Origin: Bacillota bacterium
GTDB taxonomy: Bacteria; Bacillota; UBA4882; UBA10575
Assembly (NCBI GenBank): GCA_012837715.1
Contig: DUQR01000039.1
Location: 81,923 to 145,922, forward strand
Length of the DNA stretch: 64,000 nt
Direction of reading: 5' to 3'
Shown: piece by piece, positions 23,427-32,691 of the stretch
Numbering within the stretch: the stretch's first letter is position 1
Layout: every line of letters starts with the position of its first letter
The notes under the pieces: model-generated
The model's input: the letters and a program-made list of their open reading frames with translations, nothing else
The model's database searches: none
What the model was told of the DNA's origin: nothing
Program-made: the position numbers and the translations under genes

Positions 23427-23612
23427 AGCGATCTACTTTTTAATTCTAACAAAGAAGGTGGTAGATGTCAAGGAGTTAAATTGTTCCCCCGCACTGGGCA
23501 AAAGTACCGGTCGGAACTGCTAAAAAAAGGCGGGTTGGCCGCCTTATGGTCAATGTAGTATAGAGATAGGATGGCCTTTGGTGCGGAAAAGGCCGAAGAA
23601 AGTTTTGGTCCT

Positions 23613-23656
23613 CTAAAGAAATGAGGTTTAATCGGTGGTAAAACTCATTTCTTTAG
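23613..23656. repeat. Perfect 13-bp inverted repeat
   Basis: CTAAAGAAATGAG (23613-23625) and CTCATTTCTTTAG (23644-23656) are exact reverse complements. A further TTTA/TAAA pair lies inside with a one-base bulge on each side. It lies between the tRNA and the 3' end of the yigZ-like gene. There is no T-run, so it is not a standard terminator. Its role is unknown. Confidence 0.6.
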
Positions 23657-23700
23657 TATTAGCATATTCTGTTGGCCAAAAAAGGTCCCAAGCCAAAAGC

Positions 23701-24309
23701 CTATTTTGTGACTCGCCATTTTACAGCGGGGAGACCGCTTAAAGCCTGGGTTAGGGCTTCTTGGTGGGCTTCGGGAGCTTGTGCTTCCAGATGGACGGTG
23801 GCTCCGTACTCCTCTTTAACCACCTTCCCTTCATAGGTCTGCAGCAGATGCTGGACGAGAGAGGATTGGGCATAGGGCAGTTCCAGGCTAATGGTAAAAA
23901 GGCGTTGGAACCGATGGCGACCGGCGGCGATCAGGGTTTGGAGCGCCGTTGAATGGTACGCGTCAATGAGACCGCGGATCCCCAGTTTTTTCCCGCCGAA
24001 ATAGCGGGTCACCACTACCACCGTATTGGTTAAGTCTTGCTGCAAGAGGGCGTTTAAGATGGGCCGTCCAGCGGTTCCCGATGGTTCGCCCTGATCGCTA
24101 TAGTAAGTCAGGGGGTTTTCTCCCAAGCCGATCCGGTAGGCAAAGCAATTATGGGTGGCTTGGGGGTGGACCTCGGTTTTAATCCGGTTGACAAAAGCTT
24201 GGGCTTCCCCAATGTCCACCACCGGGGCTGCTTGACCAATAAAACGGGAACGTTCAATCTTCTGTTCCCAAATTGTTGCTTGGCCGATGGTAAAGTAGGT
24301 TAGCTCCAT
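23701..24309 (-). CDS. YigZ/IMPACT family protein
   Basis: A 202-residue protein of the YigZ (UPF0029/IMPACT) family. The N-terminal domain carries KIERSRFIGQAAPV, HPQATHNCFAYRIG, YYSDQGEPSGTAGRPIL and VVVTRYFGGKKLGIRGLIDAY, all family hallmarks. A C-terminal ferredoxin-like domain (about 135-202) resembles the EF-G domain IV/DUF1949 fold. The eukaryotic relative IMPACT regulates translation under stress; the bacterial role is unclear. The start ATG follows AAGGAGG. Confidence 0.92.
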   Translation of the reverse strand: MELTYFTIGQATIWEQKIERSRFIGQAAPVVDIGEAQAFVNRIKTEVHPQATHNCFAYRIGLGENPLTYYSDQGEPSGTAGRPILNALLQQDLTNTVVVVTRYFGGKKLGIRGLIDAYHSTALQTLIAAGRHRFQRLFTISLELPYAQSSLVQHLLQTYEGKVVKEEYGATVHLEAQAPEAHQEALTQALSGLPAVKWRVTK

Positions 24310-24318
24310 GGTTCCTCC

Positions 24319-24426
24319 TTGGCTTTTGCGTTCCTTTCCTTATGATTGAACAATTCCAATAACTATATTGATAGCCCAATCTTGTACTGGAAGGTCCTTT
24401 TTAAGTGGTTATACGCAAAAAGCTTC
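24319..24426 (-). repeat. Copy C of the dispersed palindromic repeat
   Basis: Read on the reverse strand it opens GGAAGCTTTTTGCGTATAACC and closes GGAACGCAAAAGCC. The interior has TTAAAAAGGA and TTATTGGAA blocks shared with copy A. It is about 24 bp longer than copy A because of an insertion in the middle. It fills the gap between yigZ and the ileS promoter. Confidence 0.5.
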
Positions 24427-24567
24427 CATAAATACATTCTCCTCAACAGTATTCTCTATTCTGACCAGGGATTCCTCTACCTACAAAATACATACTCTCC
24501 CCAAAACTTGCCTTGACAACAGAAAAGGTTATGGGTAACAATGCAAATCGCTTCTTCCGGTTAGCCA

Positions 24568-24596
24568 TTGACTTTCCCGCAAATGTGGGCTAAAAT
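24568..24596 (+). promoter_or_regulatory. ileS promoter
   Basis: TTGACT, 17 bp, TAAAAT. The transcript would start about 24603 and enter the T-box. Confidence 0.75.
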
Positions 24597-24617
24597 ATAA
24601 TTTAATTATCGATTTGG

Positions 24618-24868
24618 AACAGGCAAAGAAAGGACGAGTAGTGCGGATCCGGGTTATAGAGAGTCCCCGGCGGGTGAAAAGGGGATAACTACGGCCGACA
24701 TGAAGATCAGCCTGGAGCCCCCGGACCGAAAGGGCAGTAAGTTCGGGCGGATAGCCACCGTTAACGGCAAGAAGTGGGTCGGATTCCGATCAAGATCTGA
24801 GGCGATTGATCCGGCCAAATTGGGTGGTACCACGGTTTAAACCGTCCCTTTGCGGGCGGTTTTTTTGT
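24618..24868 (+). promoter_or_regulatory. T-box riboswitch controlling ileS
   Basis: The leader carries the invariant T-box sequence AATTGGGTGGTACCACGG (24818-24835), which pairs with the uncharged tRNA end. It is followed by a terminator, ACCGTCCC-TTTGC-GGGCGGT-T7 (24841-24868). The upstream Stem I region shows GAGAGTCC and GGCGGGTGAAAAGG elements. A candidate specifier ATC (Ile) lies at 24706-24708 followed by A. Uncharged tRNA-Ile would favour the antiterminator and allow ileS transcription. Specifier placement is by eye. Confidence 0.92.
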
Positions 24869-24912
24869 TTTTATAAAAGATCGGGTTCATTTTGGGGAAA
24901 GGAGTTTTACCG

Positions 24913-27900
24913 ATGGGTGGAAAATTTCGCGAAGTTGATGTGAAGAGTCCCGCCAGTCAACGGGAAGAAGCGATCTTAGCGCAATGGTCAGCCCAAGACA
25001 TGGTTAAACTTAGCGTCAAGGAACGGGAGGGCGCCCCGCCGTTTATCTTTTATGAAGGGCCGCCGACCGCCAACGGCCGACCGGGAATTCATCATGTGCT
25101 GTCCCGCACGATCAAGGATTCGGTTTGCCGTTACAAGACAATGGAGGGCTACCAGGTGAACCGGAAAGCCGGCTGGGACACCCACGGTTTACCGGTGGAG
25201 ATTGAAGTCGAAAAGAAGTTAGGTCTCTCTTCAAAACAGGGGATTGAAGAGTACGGGATTGAACGATTTAACCAGCAGTGTCGGGAGTCGGTCTTCACCT
25301 ACGAAAAAGAATGGCGGCGGATGACCGAACGGATTGGTTACTGGATCGATCTGGACGACCCTTATATCACGTTGAACAACGATTATATCGAGACCGTCTG
25401 GTGGATTCTGAAAAAATACTTCGAGGCCGGGTTGATCTATGAAGGCCATAAGATCATGCCCTACTGTCCCCGGTGCGGTACGCCCCTGGCTTCCCATGAG
25501 GTGTCCTTGGGTTATAAGGAGGAGACGATTAACTCGATCTACGTGCGGATGAAAGTAGTCGGGAAAGAAAACGAGTATTTCCTGGTCTGGACGACCACTC
25601 CCTGGACGCTCCCGTCCAACGTAGCGCTGGCGATTAATCCGGCTTCGACCTACGTGCGCGCCCAACGCCCCGACGATGATCGGGTTTACATCTTGGTCCG
25701 GGAACGGGTTCCGGCCGTCTTGGGGAAAGGGGCCAAGATCATTGCCGAGTTTAAAGGGGAGGCCCTTCTGAACCTGGAGTATGAACAGCTGCTTCCTTTC
25801 CTGAAGGCCGAAGCGCCTGCTTTTCGGGTCTACGGGGCCGATTTTGTCTCCACGGAAGACGGGACCGGCATTGTCCATATTGCCCCCGCCTTCGGGGAAG
25901 ACGACTATCAATTAGGGCGTAAGCATAAGTTGCCCGTCCTCCAACCGGTGGATATCACGGGCAAATTCACCCCCGAAGTATCTCTTTGGGCGGGCCGTTT
26001 TGTCCGGGATACGGATGACGACATCACCGACCACCTGAAAGCCGAAGGGAAACTCCTCAAGAAAGAGCGGATTACCCACTCCTATCCCTACTGTTGGCGG
26101 TGTGATACGCCCTTACTCTATTACGCCCGGAAATCCTGGTATATTGAAGTAACCAAGTATAAAGACCGCTTAATCGCCAATAACAACAAGATCAAATGGT
26201 ATCCGGAGCATGTGGGGAAAGGCCGCTTTGGCAACTGGCTGGAGAACCTGATCGACTGGTCCTTGTCGCGGGATCGCTACTGGGGCACCCCCTTGAATAT
26301 CTGGCGTTGTGACCGTTGCGGACGGCTGACCACGATCGGTTCCCGGCAGGAACTGGCGGAACGGGCCATCGAACCGGTGGATCCGGCCACCATTGACCTC
26401 CACCGCCCCCATATTGATCAACTGCATCTGGAATGTGAATGCGGCGGACGGATGGCGAGAACCCCGGAGGTGATCGATTGCTGGTTTGATTCCGGTTCCA
26501 TGCCCTATGCCCAGTGGCATTACCCCTTTGAGCATAAAGATGATTTTGACCAGTTATTCCCGGCGGATTTTATCTGTGAAGGAATCGACCAGACTAGGGG
26601 TTGGTTCTATTCACTCCTCTCCATCTCGACCTTCCTCTTTGACCAACCGGCCTACAAGAGTGTGGTCGTGAATGACTTGGTTCTGGATAAAAACGGACAA
26701 AAAATGTCCAAATCCCGGGGTAACACGGTGGAACCATGGAACCTGTTTGATCAGTATGGCGCCGATGCGACCCGTTGGTATCTCTTGGCGGTTTCCCCGC
26801 CTTGGATGCCGACCCGCTTTGACGAGGAAGGACTGAAAGAAGTTTATTCCCGCTTCTTTGGCACGCTTCTAAACGTCTATTCCTTTTTCACCCTCTATGC
26901 TAATATTGACGGCGCCGACCCGGAAGCCTACCCGATTCCGGTTGCGGCGCGGGAAGAGATCGACCGTTGGCTGATCTCCCGTTTCAATTCGGTGATCAAA
27001 CAGATCCGGGAAGACATGGCCGCTTACGAATTAACCAAAGTGGTCCGGGCGATCCAAACCTTTGTGGTTGATGATGTATCCAACTGGTACGTCCGGCGTA
27101 CCCGGGAACGGTTTTGGGGCCCGGAGATGAACGAAAATAAAAAGGCGGTCTACCGCACCTTATGGGAAGTACTGGTCGGAGTGGCCAAATTAATGGCGCC
27201 CTTCGCCCCCTTCCTGGCGGAAGAGATCTATCAGAACCTGGTCCAGGGCGACGGGAAGAAACCCACCGTCCATGTGGAGCTCTATCCGGAGGCGGATCCC
27301 GTTTTGATCGATCCGGAACTGGAGAAGCATATGGGCTTAGTCATCGATCTGGTTTCCTTAGGCCGGGCCGCCCGGAATAAAGTCCAGATCAAAGTAAGGC
27401 AACCGCTGGCGGCGCTCCGGGTGGACCGAACCCTTGAAGCGCTGTTAAAGCCCATGGAAGGACTGGTTAAAGAGGAACTGAACGTCAAGGAGATCATCTA
27501 TGTGGAGGCTCCCGATGAATACGTCAACTATACCATTAAACCTAACTTTGCGGTCTTGGGGCCCAAATACGGGCATTTGATGAAAGCGATCAGCCGGGCT
27601 TTGGCCACCGGGGAAACGACGGCTTTGGTCCGGACCCTTCGGCAAGAAGGAAAACTCCTTTTCACCCTGGAGGGCAGTGGGGTGGAACTGACTACGGAAG
27701 ATCTGGAGATCCGGACGAAGGACCGTCCCGGCTATACCTTGGAGGCCAATCGGGACCATTATGTCGTCCTCGACACCACCCTTACGCCAAAGCTGATTCA
27801 GGAAGGATTAGCCCGGGAGATCGTCTCCAAGGTGCAGAATATGCGGAAAACCGCCCAGTTTGAATTGACCGACCGGATTAAACTCACCTACTGGGCCGGT

Positions 27901-28053
27901 CCGGAAGTCACCGCGGCCATTGCGGCTTTTCAGGATTATATTCTCGACGAAACCTTGGCGGTGACGATCGAGCAGGCGGAAAACCGGGAAGAAGCCTTCA
28001 CCGAATGGGAGATTAACGGGTATCCGGCCGGATTGAAAGTGGAAAAAATCTAA
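24913..28053 (+). CDS. ileS: Isoleucyl-tRNA synthetase, type 2 with GIHH signature
   Basis: Start ATG at 24913 behind AAAGGAG (the track starts at a TTG inside the leader). The 1046-residue enzyme has the long type 2 (eukaryote-like) layout: Rossmann core, CP1 editing domain, KMSKS (597-601), anticodon-binding domain and a C-terminal extension. The class I HIGH motif reads G58-I-H-H61 (PTANGRPGIHHVLSR) instead of HxGH. Type 2 IleRS with GxHH have been described as hyper-resistant to mupirocin. Two metal-type Cys sets (CPRCGT…, CDRCGR…CECGG) are seen. Expression is governed by the T-box upstream. Confidence 0.97.
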   Translation: MGGKFREVDVKSPASQREEAILAQWSAQDMVKLSVKEREGAPPFIFYEGPPTANGRPGIHHVLSRTIKDSVCRYKTMEGYQVNRKAGWDTHGLPVEIEVEKKLGLSSKQGIEEYGIERFNQQCRESVFTYEKEWRRMTERIGYWIDLDDPYITLNNDYIETVWWILKKYFEAGLIYEGHKIMPYCPRCGTPLASHEVSLGYKEETINSIYVRMKVVGKENEYFLVWTTTPWTLPSNVALAINPASTYVRAQRPDDDRVYILVRERVPAVLGKGAKIIAEFKGEALLNLEYEQLLPFLKAEAPAFRVYGADFVSTEDGTGIVHIAPAFGEDDYQLGRKHKLPVLQPVDITGKFTPEVSLWAGRFVRDTDDDITDHLKAEGKLLKKERITHSYPYCWRCDTPLLYYARKSWYIEVTKYKDRLIANNNKIKWYPEHVGKGRFGNWLENLIDWSLSRDRYWGTPLNIWRCDRCGRLTTIGSRQELAERAIEPVDPATIDLHRPHIDQLHLECECGGRMARTPEVIDCWFDSGSMPYAQWHYPFEHKDDFDQLFPADFICEGIDQTRGWFYSLLSISTFLFDQPAYKSVVVNDLVLDKNGQKMSKSRGNTVEPWNLFDQYGADATRWYLLAVSPPWMPTRFDEEGLKEVYSRFFGTLLNVYSFFTLYANIDGADPEAYPIPVAAREEIDRWLISRFNSVIKQIREDMAAYELTKVVRAIQTFVVDDVSNWYVRRTRERFWGPEMNENKKAVYRTLWEVLVGVAKLMAPFAPFLAEEIYQNLVQGDGKKPTVHVELYPEADPVLIDPELEKHMGLVIDLVSLGRAARNKVQIKVRQPLAALRVDRTLEALLKPMEGLVKEELNVKEIIYVEAPDEYVNYTIKPNFAVLGPKYGHLMKAISRALATGETTALVRTLRQEGKLLFTLEGSGVELTTEDLEIRTKDRPGYTLEANRDHYVVLDTTLTPKLIQEGLAREIVSKVQNMRKTAQFELTDRIKLTYWAGPEVTAAIAAFQDYILDETLAVTIEQAENREEAFTEWEINGYPAGLKVEKI

Positions 28054-28143
28054 AGCAATGGCTCAAGCTGGCTCCCGCAGCTTAGTCCAGAAGCATCGGC
28101 GGCATATAGAACTGGCTGTTCGCAGCCGCGTTTCAATGCTAAG

Positions 28144-28177
28144 AAAGGATCTCTCTCCCGGTAGAGGGGTCCTTTTT
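28144..28177 (+). terminator. Terminator after ileS
   Basis: AAAGGA…TCCTTT with an inner TCTC/GAGG-type stem is followed by TTT. It lies about 90 bp after the stop. Confidence 0.65.
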
Positions 28178-28185
28178 ACCTTTAG

Positions 28186-28373
28186 TTGCTTTTTTACGAA
28201 AAATGATCCTATAATAAAGAGAATTAAATCAGATCGGCTTTTCGTGTTGGCTTTTAAATAAACCTCATCCACTCTATTGCGCGCCGAATACAAGCTAAAC
28301 ACCATATATTGCATGGAAAGCCCTTTAGTGGCACCCAAAAGCGATTAATAACTTTATATTGGGGGAAGGAAAG
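28186..28373 (+). promoter_or_regulatory. trkA promoter and leader
   Basis: TTGCTT, 18 bp, TATAAT (28210-28215) starts a leader of about 150 nt. Because K+ transport genes are often under a c-di-AMP (ydaO) riboswitch I looked for its conserved blocks and did not see them. No other clear structure is visible. Confidence 0.5.
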
Positions 28374-29720
28374 GTGCGGATTGTCGTTGTCGGCCTTGGC
28401 CAGGTCGGTTATAACATTTCCAAAACCCTCTCGGAAGAAGGGCATGATGTAATTATTATCGATCAAGACCCGGAAGTATTAAAATGGGCCGCAGCCACTT
28501 TAGATGTGATGACGGTGGTTGGGAACGGCGCCAGCGCGCGGATACTGGAAGCGGCGGAGATTAAGACCGTCGATCTGATTCTGGCTGTGACCGAAAACGA
28601 TGAGCTGAACATGATTGCTTGCATGACGGCAAAACAGAGTGGTGTCCCGATGACTGTCGCCCGGATTCGTAATCCTGACTATACTTCCTACCATCCCTAT
28701 CTCCTTTCCTATTCCCATTATGGTATCGACCGGATCATCAATCCCGAACATTTGGCCGCCCAAGAGATCTTCCGTTTAATTGCCGTGCCGATGGCCACCG
28801 ATGTGGAGTATTTTTACGATGGAAAACTGAGTTTGGTCGGGCTTAAGATCAACCAGGAGATGGAGATTGCGGGACAACCGATTGCCAACCTTAACCTGGA
28901 GCGGTTTACCATTGTCGCTGTCGCCCGTGAGGGGAAAGCCCTGATCCCGCGGGGGGAAACCCGTCTCTTACCCAACGACAAAATCCTGGTCCTGGGGGAG
29001 ACTCTGGGGTTCCAACATTTAAACGGGTTGACGAAGAAGAAAACACCGGTGTTCCGGCGGGTGGTGATTGCCGGCGGAGGTTTAATCGCCCAGTATTTTA
29101 TCCGTTTGTTGTTACAAAAGAAGAAAAGCCCGGAGATTATCGTCCTCGAACCCAACCCGGAACTCTGCGCGACCATCGCCACTGAACTACCCGGCTGCGA
29201 GATTATCTGTGCCAATCCGACCCAGAAGGAGACTTTGGAGGAGCTGGATTTGGGACCGGATGATGTCTTCGTTTCCCTCCTGGGAACGGAGAGCAATGAT
29301 CTGATGGCCAGTCTCCTGGCGCGCAAACTTGGGGTGGAAGAGGTAATCTGTGAAATTGGCCGGGAGGATTACATCCCCTTGGCCGACACGGTAGGGGTGA
29401 CGGCGGCCATTACCCCGCGGCTCTTGACCGTGAACACCGTCCTGAAACTGGTCCGGAAGAGCAATATTGTCCATATCAATCTTTTGCAATCGGGGGACGC
29501 CGAGATCCTGGAGGTGATCCCGGAACCCAATTCACCGGTGATCAAGGCCAGACTGCGGGATTTGGGGCTTCCGCCCGGGATTCTGATCGGCGCTGTAATC
29601 CATGAGGGAGAGGTCATCGTGCCCCGGGGCGACACCTGGATTCACCCTTCGGATCATGTGATTGTTTTTGCCCTGAAAAAGCTGGTCCCAGAGGTGGAGA
29701 AGCTGTTTTACCACTCATAG
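28374..29720 (+). CDS. trkA: Trk potassium uptake system regulatory subunit TrkA
   Basis: Start at GTG 28374, behind GGGGGAAGGA. The 448-residue protein has two RCK (TrkA-N/TrkA-C) units. Nucleotide-binding Rossmann motifs are at the N-terminus (VVVGLGQVGYNISKTL) and at about residue 230 (VVIAGGGLIAQYFIRLLL). It binds NAD(H)/ATP on the cytoplasmic face of TrkH and gates K+ flow. trkH follows after 15 bp, giving a complete Trk system. Confidence 0.95.
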   Translation: MRIVVVGLGQVGYNISKTLSEEGHDVIIIDQDPEVLKWAAATLDVMTVVGNGASARILEAAEIKTVDLILAVTENDELNMIACMTAKQSGVPMTVARIRNPDYTSYHPYLLSYSHYGIDRIINPEHLAAQEIFRLIAVPMATDVEYFYDGKLSLVGLKINQEMEIAGQPIANLNLERFTIVAVAREGKALIPRGETRLLPNDKILVLGETLGFQHLNGLTKKKTPVFRRVVIAGGGLIAQYFIRLLLQKKKSPEIIVLEPNPELCATIATELPGCEIICANPTQKETLEELDLGPDDVFVSLLGTESNDLMASLLARKLGVEEVICEIGREDYIPLADTVGVTAAITPRLLTVNTVLKLVRKSNIVHINLLQSGDAEILEVIPEPNSPVIKARLRDLGLPPGILIGAVIHEGEVIVPRGDTWIHPSDHVIVFALKKLVPEVEKLFYHS

Positions 29721-29735
29721 AGGAGCAGGATAAGC

Positions 29736-31175
29736 ATGAGGTTAAGGTTGGTTCTTAATACAGTGGGCAAAATCTTGATTTTATTGGCCATCATTATGCT
29801 GGTTCCTTTGGGAGTTGCCCTTTGCTACCGGGGAACCGACAGCCTGGCTTTTGCCAAAAGCATCATTGTTACTTTTTTGGCCGGGGGAATATTTGCTTTG
29901 ATCAAACCGGAGGGTAATTTCCGGCGGCGGGAAGGACTGGCGGTGGTGGGCCTGGGCTGGATTCTGGTGACCATCTTTGGCGCGCTCCCCTTTCTGTGGT
30001 CGGGAACAACCCAAACCTATACCGATGCCTTTTTTGAAGCCATGTCCGGGTTTACTACCACCGGCGCCACGATCTTAGCCGATGTGGAGGGAACCGCCAG
30101 AGGCATTCTCTTTTGGCGGAGTTTAACCCAGTGGCTGGGCGGGATGGGGATCATCGTCCTCTCCCTGGCCCTTTTTCCCGCTTTACGGCAAGGGGTTTTT
30201 CTCTATGAGGCGGAGGTGCCCAGTCCCTTCCCGGACAAAGTCACGCCCCGCCTGCGGACAACCTCGGTCGTGCTCTGGTTGATTTATAGCGGGCTTACCC
30301 TTCTTGAGGTCCTTATGCTGCGCGGGGTGGGAATGTCCTGGTACGAAGGGACGGTCCATGCCCTTGGCACCCTGGCGACCGGGGGCTATTCCACCCGTAA
30401 CATTAGTGCGGAAGCCTTTCATAGTTTCCCGGTCGAACTGGTTCTAACGGTGTTCATGTTTTTGGCCGGACTAAATTTTTCCCTTTACTACCGGGTACTG
30501 AAAAAGAGAAGTCTCAAACCGCTCTGGCGGAGTACGGAAGTCCGGGTTTTTTGCGGCGTGATTCTGGTCGCATCCCTTTTGATCGCCATGACCCTCGTTC
30601 GTACGGATCGTATGCCCTGGGGGGAAGCCGGCCGCCGGGCCCTATTTCAGGTGGTTTCGGTCATGACAACTACCGGGTTTTCCAGCGACAATTTTGACCG
30701 GTGGCCGGACTTGGCCCGTGCCCTCCTTTTGGTGCTAATGTTTTTTGGGGCGTGCACCGGTTCGACCAGCGGTGCCATGAAAATTGGACGCCTGGTCGTC
30801 CTCTTCCGGTATTCGTGCCGGCAAGTTAATAAAGCCTTTAATCCGCGGCAAGTGATCCCAACCAAACTGGACGGGGGGGTTATACCGGCGATCACGATCC
30901 ACAGTATGGCGGCCTTCTTCTTTATATACATCACCCTTTTTGCCGTGGGGGCCATATGTGTGGCGGCAACCGGGGTGGATCTGGTGACCGCGCTGACCGC
31001 CGCGGCTTCTTGTCTTGGCAATATTGGTCCCGGTTTGGCGGTGGTGGGCCCGTGGGGAAACTTCGGAAGTTTGCCCCCGTTGACCAAATGGGTGTTAAGC
31101 CTGTTGATGCTGGCGGGAAGACTGGAGCTTTTACCGCTTTTAGTGTTATTTTCACCCCGTTTTTGGCATAAATAA
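29736..31175 (+). CDS. trkH: Trk/Ktr-type potassium channel subunit TrkH
   Basis: A 479-residue membrane protein with four M1-P-M2 repeats. The filter-region sequences are visible: FEAMSGFTTTGATI, VHALGTLATGGYSTRN, VSVMTTTGFSSDN and AASCLGNIGPGL. It is the ion-conducting subunit paired with the TrkA encoded upstream. The ATG follows GAGGAG. The length and N-terminal helices fit TrkH more than KtrB. Confidence 0.95.
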   Translation: MRLRLVLNTVGKILILLAIIMLVPLGVALCYRGTDSLAFAKSIIVTFLAGGIFALIKPEGNFRRREGLAVVGLGWILVTIFGALPFLWSGTTQTYTDAFFEAMSGFTTTGATILADVEGTARGILFWRSLTQWLGGMGIIVLSLALFPALRQGVFLYEAEVPSPFPDKVTPRLRTTSVVLWLIYSGLTLLEVLMLRGVGMSWYEGTVHALGTLATGGYSTRNISAEAFHSFPVELVLTVFMFLAGLNFSLYYRVLKKRSLKPLWRSTEVRVFCGVILVASLLIAMTLVRTDRMPWGEAGRRALFQVVSVMTTTGFSSDNFDRWPDLARALLLVLMFFGACTGSTSGAMKIGRLVVLFRYSCRQVNKAFNPRQVIPTKLDGGVIPAITIHSMAAFFFIYITLFAVGAICVAATGVDLVTALTAAASCLGNIGPGLAVVGPWGNFGSLPPLTKWVLSLLMLAGRLELLPLLVLFSPRFWHK

Positions 31176-31199
31176 AAGCGACGGAGGGAAGGTGGTCCC

Positions 31200-32585
31200 A
31201 TGACCAAAGCGTATGATGTGATTATTATCGGGGGCGGACCGGCTGGAATCTTTGCCGCCTTAGAACTGGTGGAACGGACCGGAAAAGTATTGATTATTGA
31301 AAAAGGGAAGAGTCTGGCCGACCGGGGTTGCCCTTCAAAGCAACAACATATTCCCTGTGTAAAATGTAAACCCTGCTCCATTGTTTGTGGTTGGGGGGGC
31401 GCCGGGGCGTTCAGTGACGGGAAATTGACCCTCTCGACGGAAGTCGGCGGTTTTTTGGATGAATACATCTCCAAAGAGCGGCTCCATAAGATGATCCGGT
31501 ATGTGGACGATCTTTATCTCCGCTTTGGGGCGCCCGGGGAAGTATACGGTGATGATGAGGAGAAAGTGGCCGCGATTGCGAAGAAAGCGGTCCTGGCCGA
31601 CTTGCGGTTGATCCCTTCGCGGATCCGTCATTTAGGTTCCGGACGGACCCTGGAAGTTCTCCAAGCGATGAAAGAGTATTTGGAGGAAAAAGGGGTCGAA
31701 GTGGCGCTGAACCATACCTGTGCCGAACTGCTCGTGGAAAACGGCGCCGCCGTCGGGGTCCGTTTAAAAGATGGCCAGGAGTACCGGGCGCAATATATTA
31801 TTGTCGGCCCGGGGCGGGAAGGTTCCGAATGGCTGGTTGCGGAAGGCCGCCGGTTAGGACTGGAGACAACGGTCAACCCGGTGGACATCGGCGTCCGGGT
31901 GGAGCTCCCGGCGGAAGTGATGGAACCCTTGACTTCGGTGGTGTATGAAAGTAAGTTCATCTATTATTCCCGTTCTTTCGAAGATCGGGTCCGGACCTTT
32001 TGCATGTGCCCCTATGGGGAAGTAGTGGTGGAGAATAACGACGGACTGATGACGGTGAACGGCCATAGCCATGCCCATAAGAAGACCGCCAACACCAACT
32101 TTGCCTTGCTGGTCAGTAAGAGTTTCACCGAGCCCTTTAAAGAACCCATTACCTATGGTCAATACGTGGCCGGTTTAGCGAACCTGCTGGGCGGAGGCGT
32201 CATGGTTCAACGCCTTGGCGACTTACAATTGGGACGGCGCTCCACGCCCGAACGGATGAAAAAGGGCTTGGTCGTGCCTACGCTCCGGGAAGCCACCCCG
32301 GGCGATTTAAGCCTGGTCCTGCCCTACCGGCACCTGTTGGCCATCATGGAGATGCTGGAGGCGCTGGATACGATTGCCCCGGGGGTTAACTCCCGGAACA
32401 CTCTTCTTTACGGGGTTGAGGTGAAGTTCTACTCTTCCCGGCTCCACCTCAGCGCCGATCTGGAAACGGAAATACCGGGCCTCTTTGCCGTCGGGGACGG
32501 CGCCGGGGTGACCAGGGGATTGATGCAAGCCTCTATTTCTGGGGTAATTGTGGGTAAAGAGATCAAAAAACGGCTGGGCGCATAA
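31200..32585 (+). CDS. FAD-dependent dehydrogenase, COG2509 type
   Basis: The 461-residue protein has an N-terminal FAD-binding Rossmann motif (DVIIIGGGPAGIFAALEL), then a Cys-rich segment DRGCPSKQQHIPCVKCKPCSIVCGWGGAGAFSDGKLTLS. The C-terminal FAD contact is FAVGDGAGVTRGLMQA. This matches the uncharacterised COG2509 oxidoreductases common in anaerobes. The CxxCxxC-like run might hold an Fe-S cluster or a redox disulfide. The substrate is unknown. It follows trkH by 24 bp; a functional link to K+ transport is not evident. Confidence 0.82.
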   Translation: MTKAYDVIIIGGGPAGIFAALELVERTGKVLIIEKGKSLADRGCPSKQQHIPCVKCKPCSIVCGWGGAGAFSDGKLTLSTEVGGFLDEYISKERLHKMIRYVDDLYLRFGAPGEVYGDDEEKVAAIAKKAVLADLRLIPSRIRHLGSGRTLEVLQAMKEYLEEKGVEVALNHTCAELLVENGAAVGVRLKDGQEYRAQYIIVGPGREGSEWLVAEGRRLGLETTVNPVDIGVRVELPAEVMEPLTSVVYESKFIYYSRSFEDRVRTFCMCPYGEVVVENNDGLMTVNGHSHAHKKTANTNFALLVSKSFTEPFKEPITYGQYVAGLANLLGGGVMVQRLGDLQLGRRSTPERMKKGLVVPTLREATPGDLSLVLPYRHLLAIMEMLEALDTIAPGVNSRNTLLYGVEVKFYSSRLHLSADLETEIPGLFAVGDGAGVTRGLMQASISGVIVGKEIKKRLGA

Positions 32586-32691
32586 CCCGGCCGTTTCTGT
32601 TGGCGGATCCGGCATGGGCTGATCTTTGCGGTGAAAATATCGGCTGCCTTCGGCTTTGGGGAAGGAGGAACCCTGCGGCCAAAGGGTGTTT

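Noticed and set aside
28216-28373. c-di-AMP (ydaO/yuaA) riboswitch ahead of trkA
   Set aside because: Expected from gene function, but the conserved GC-rich blocks of that riboswitch are not present.
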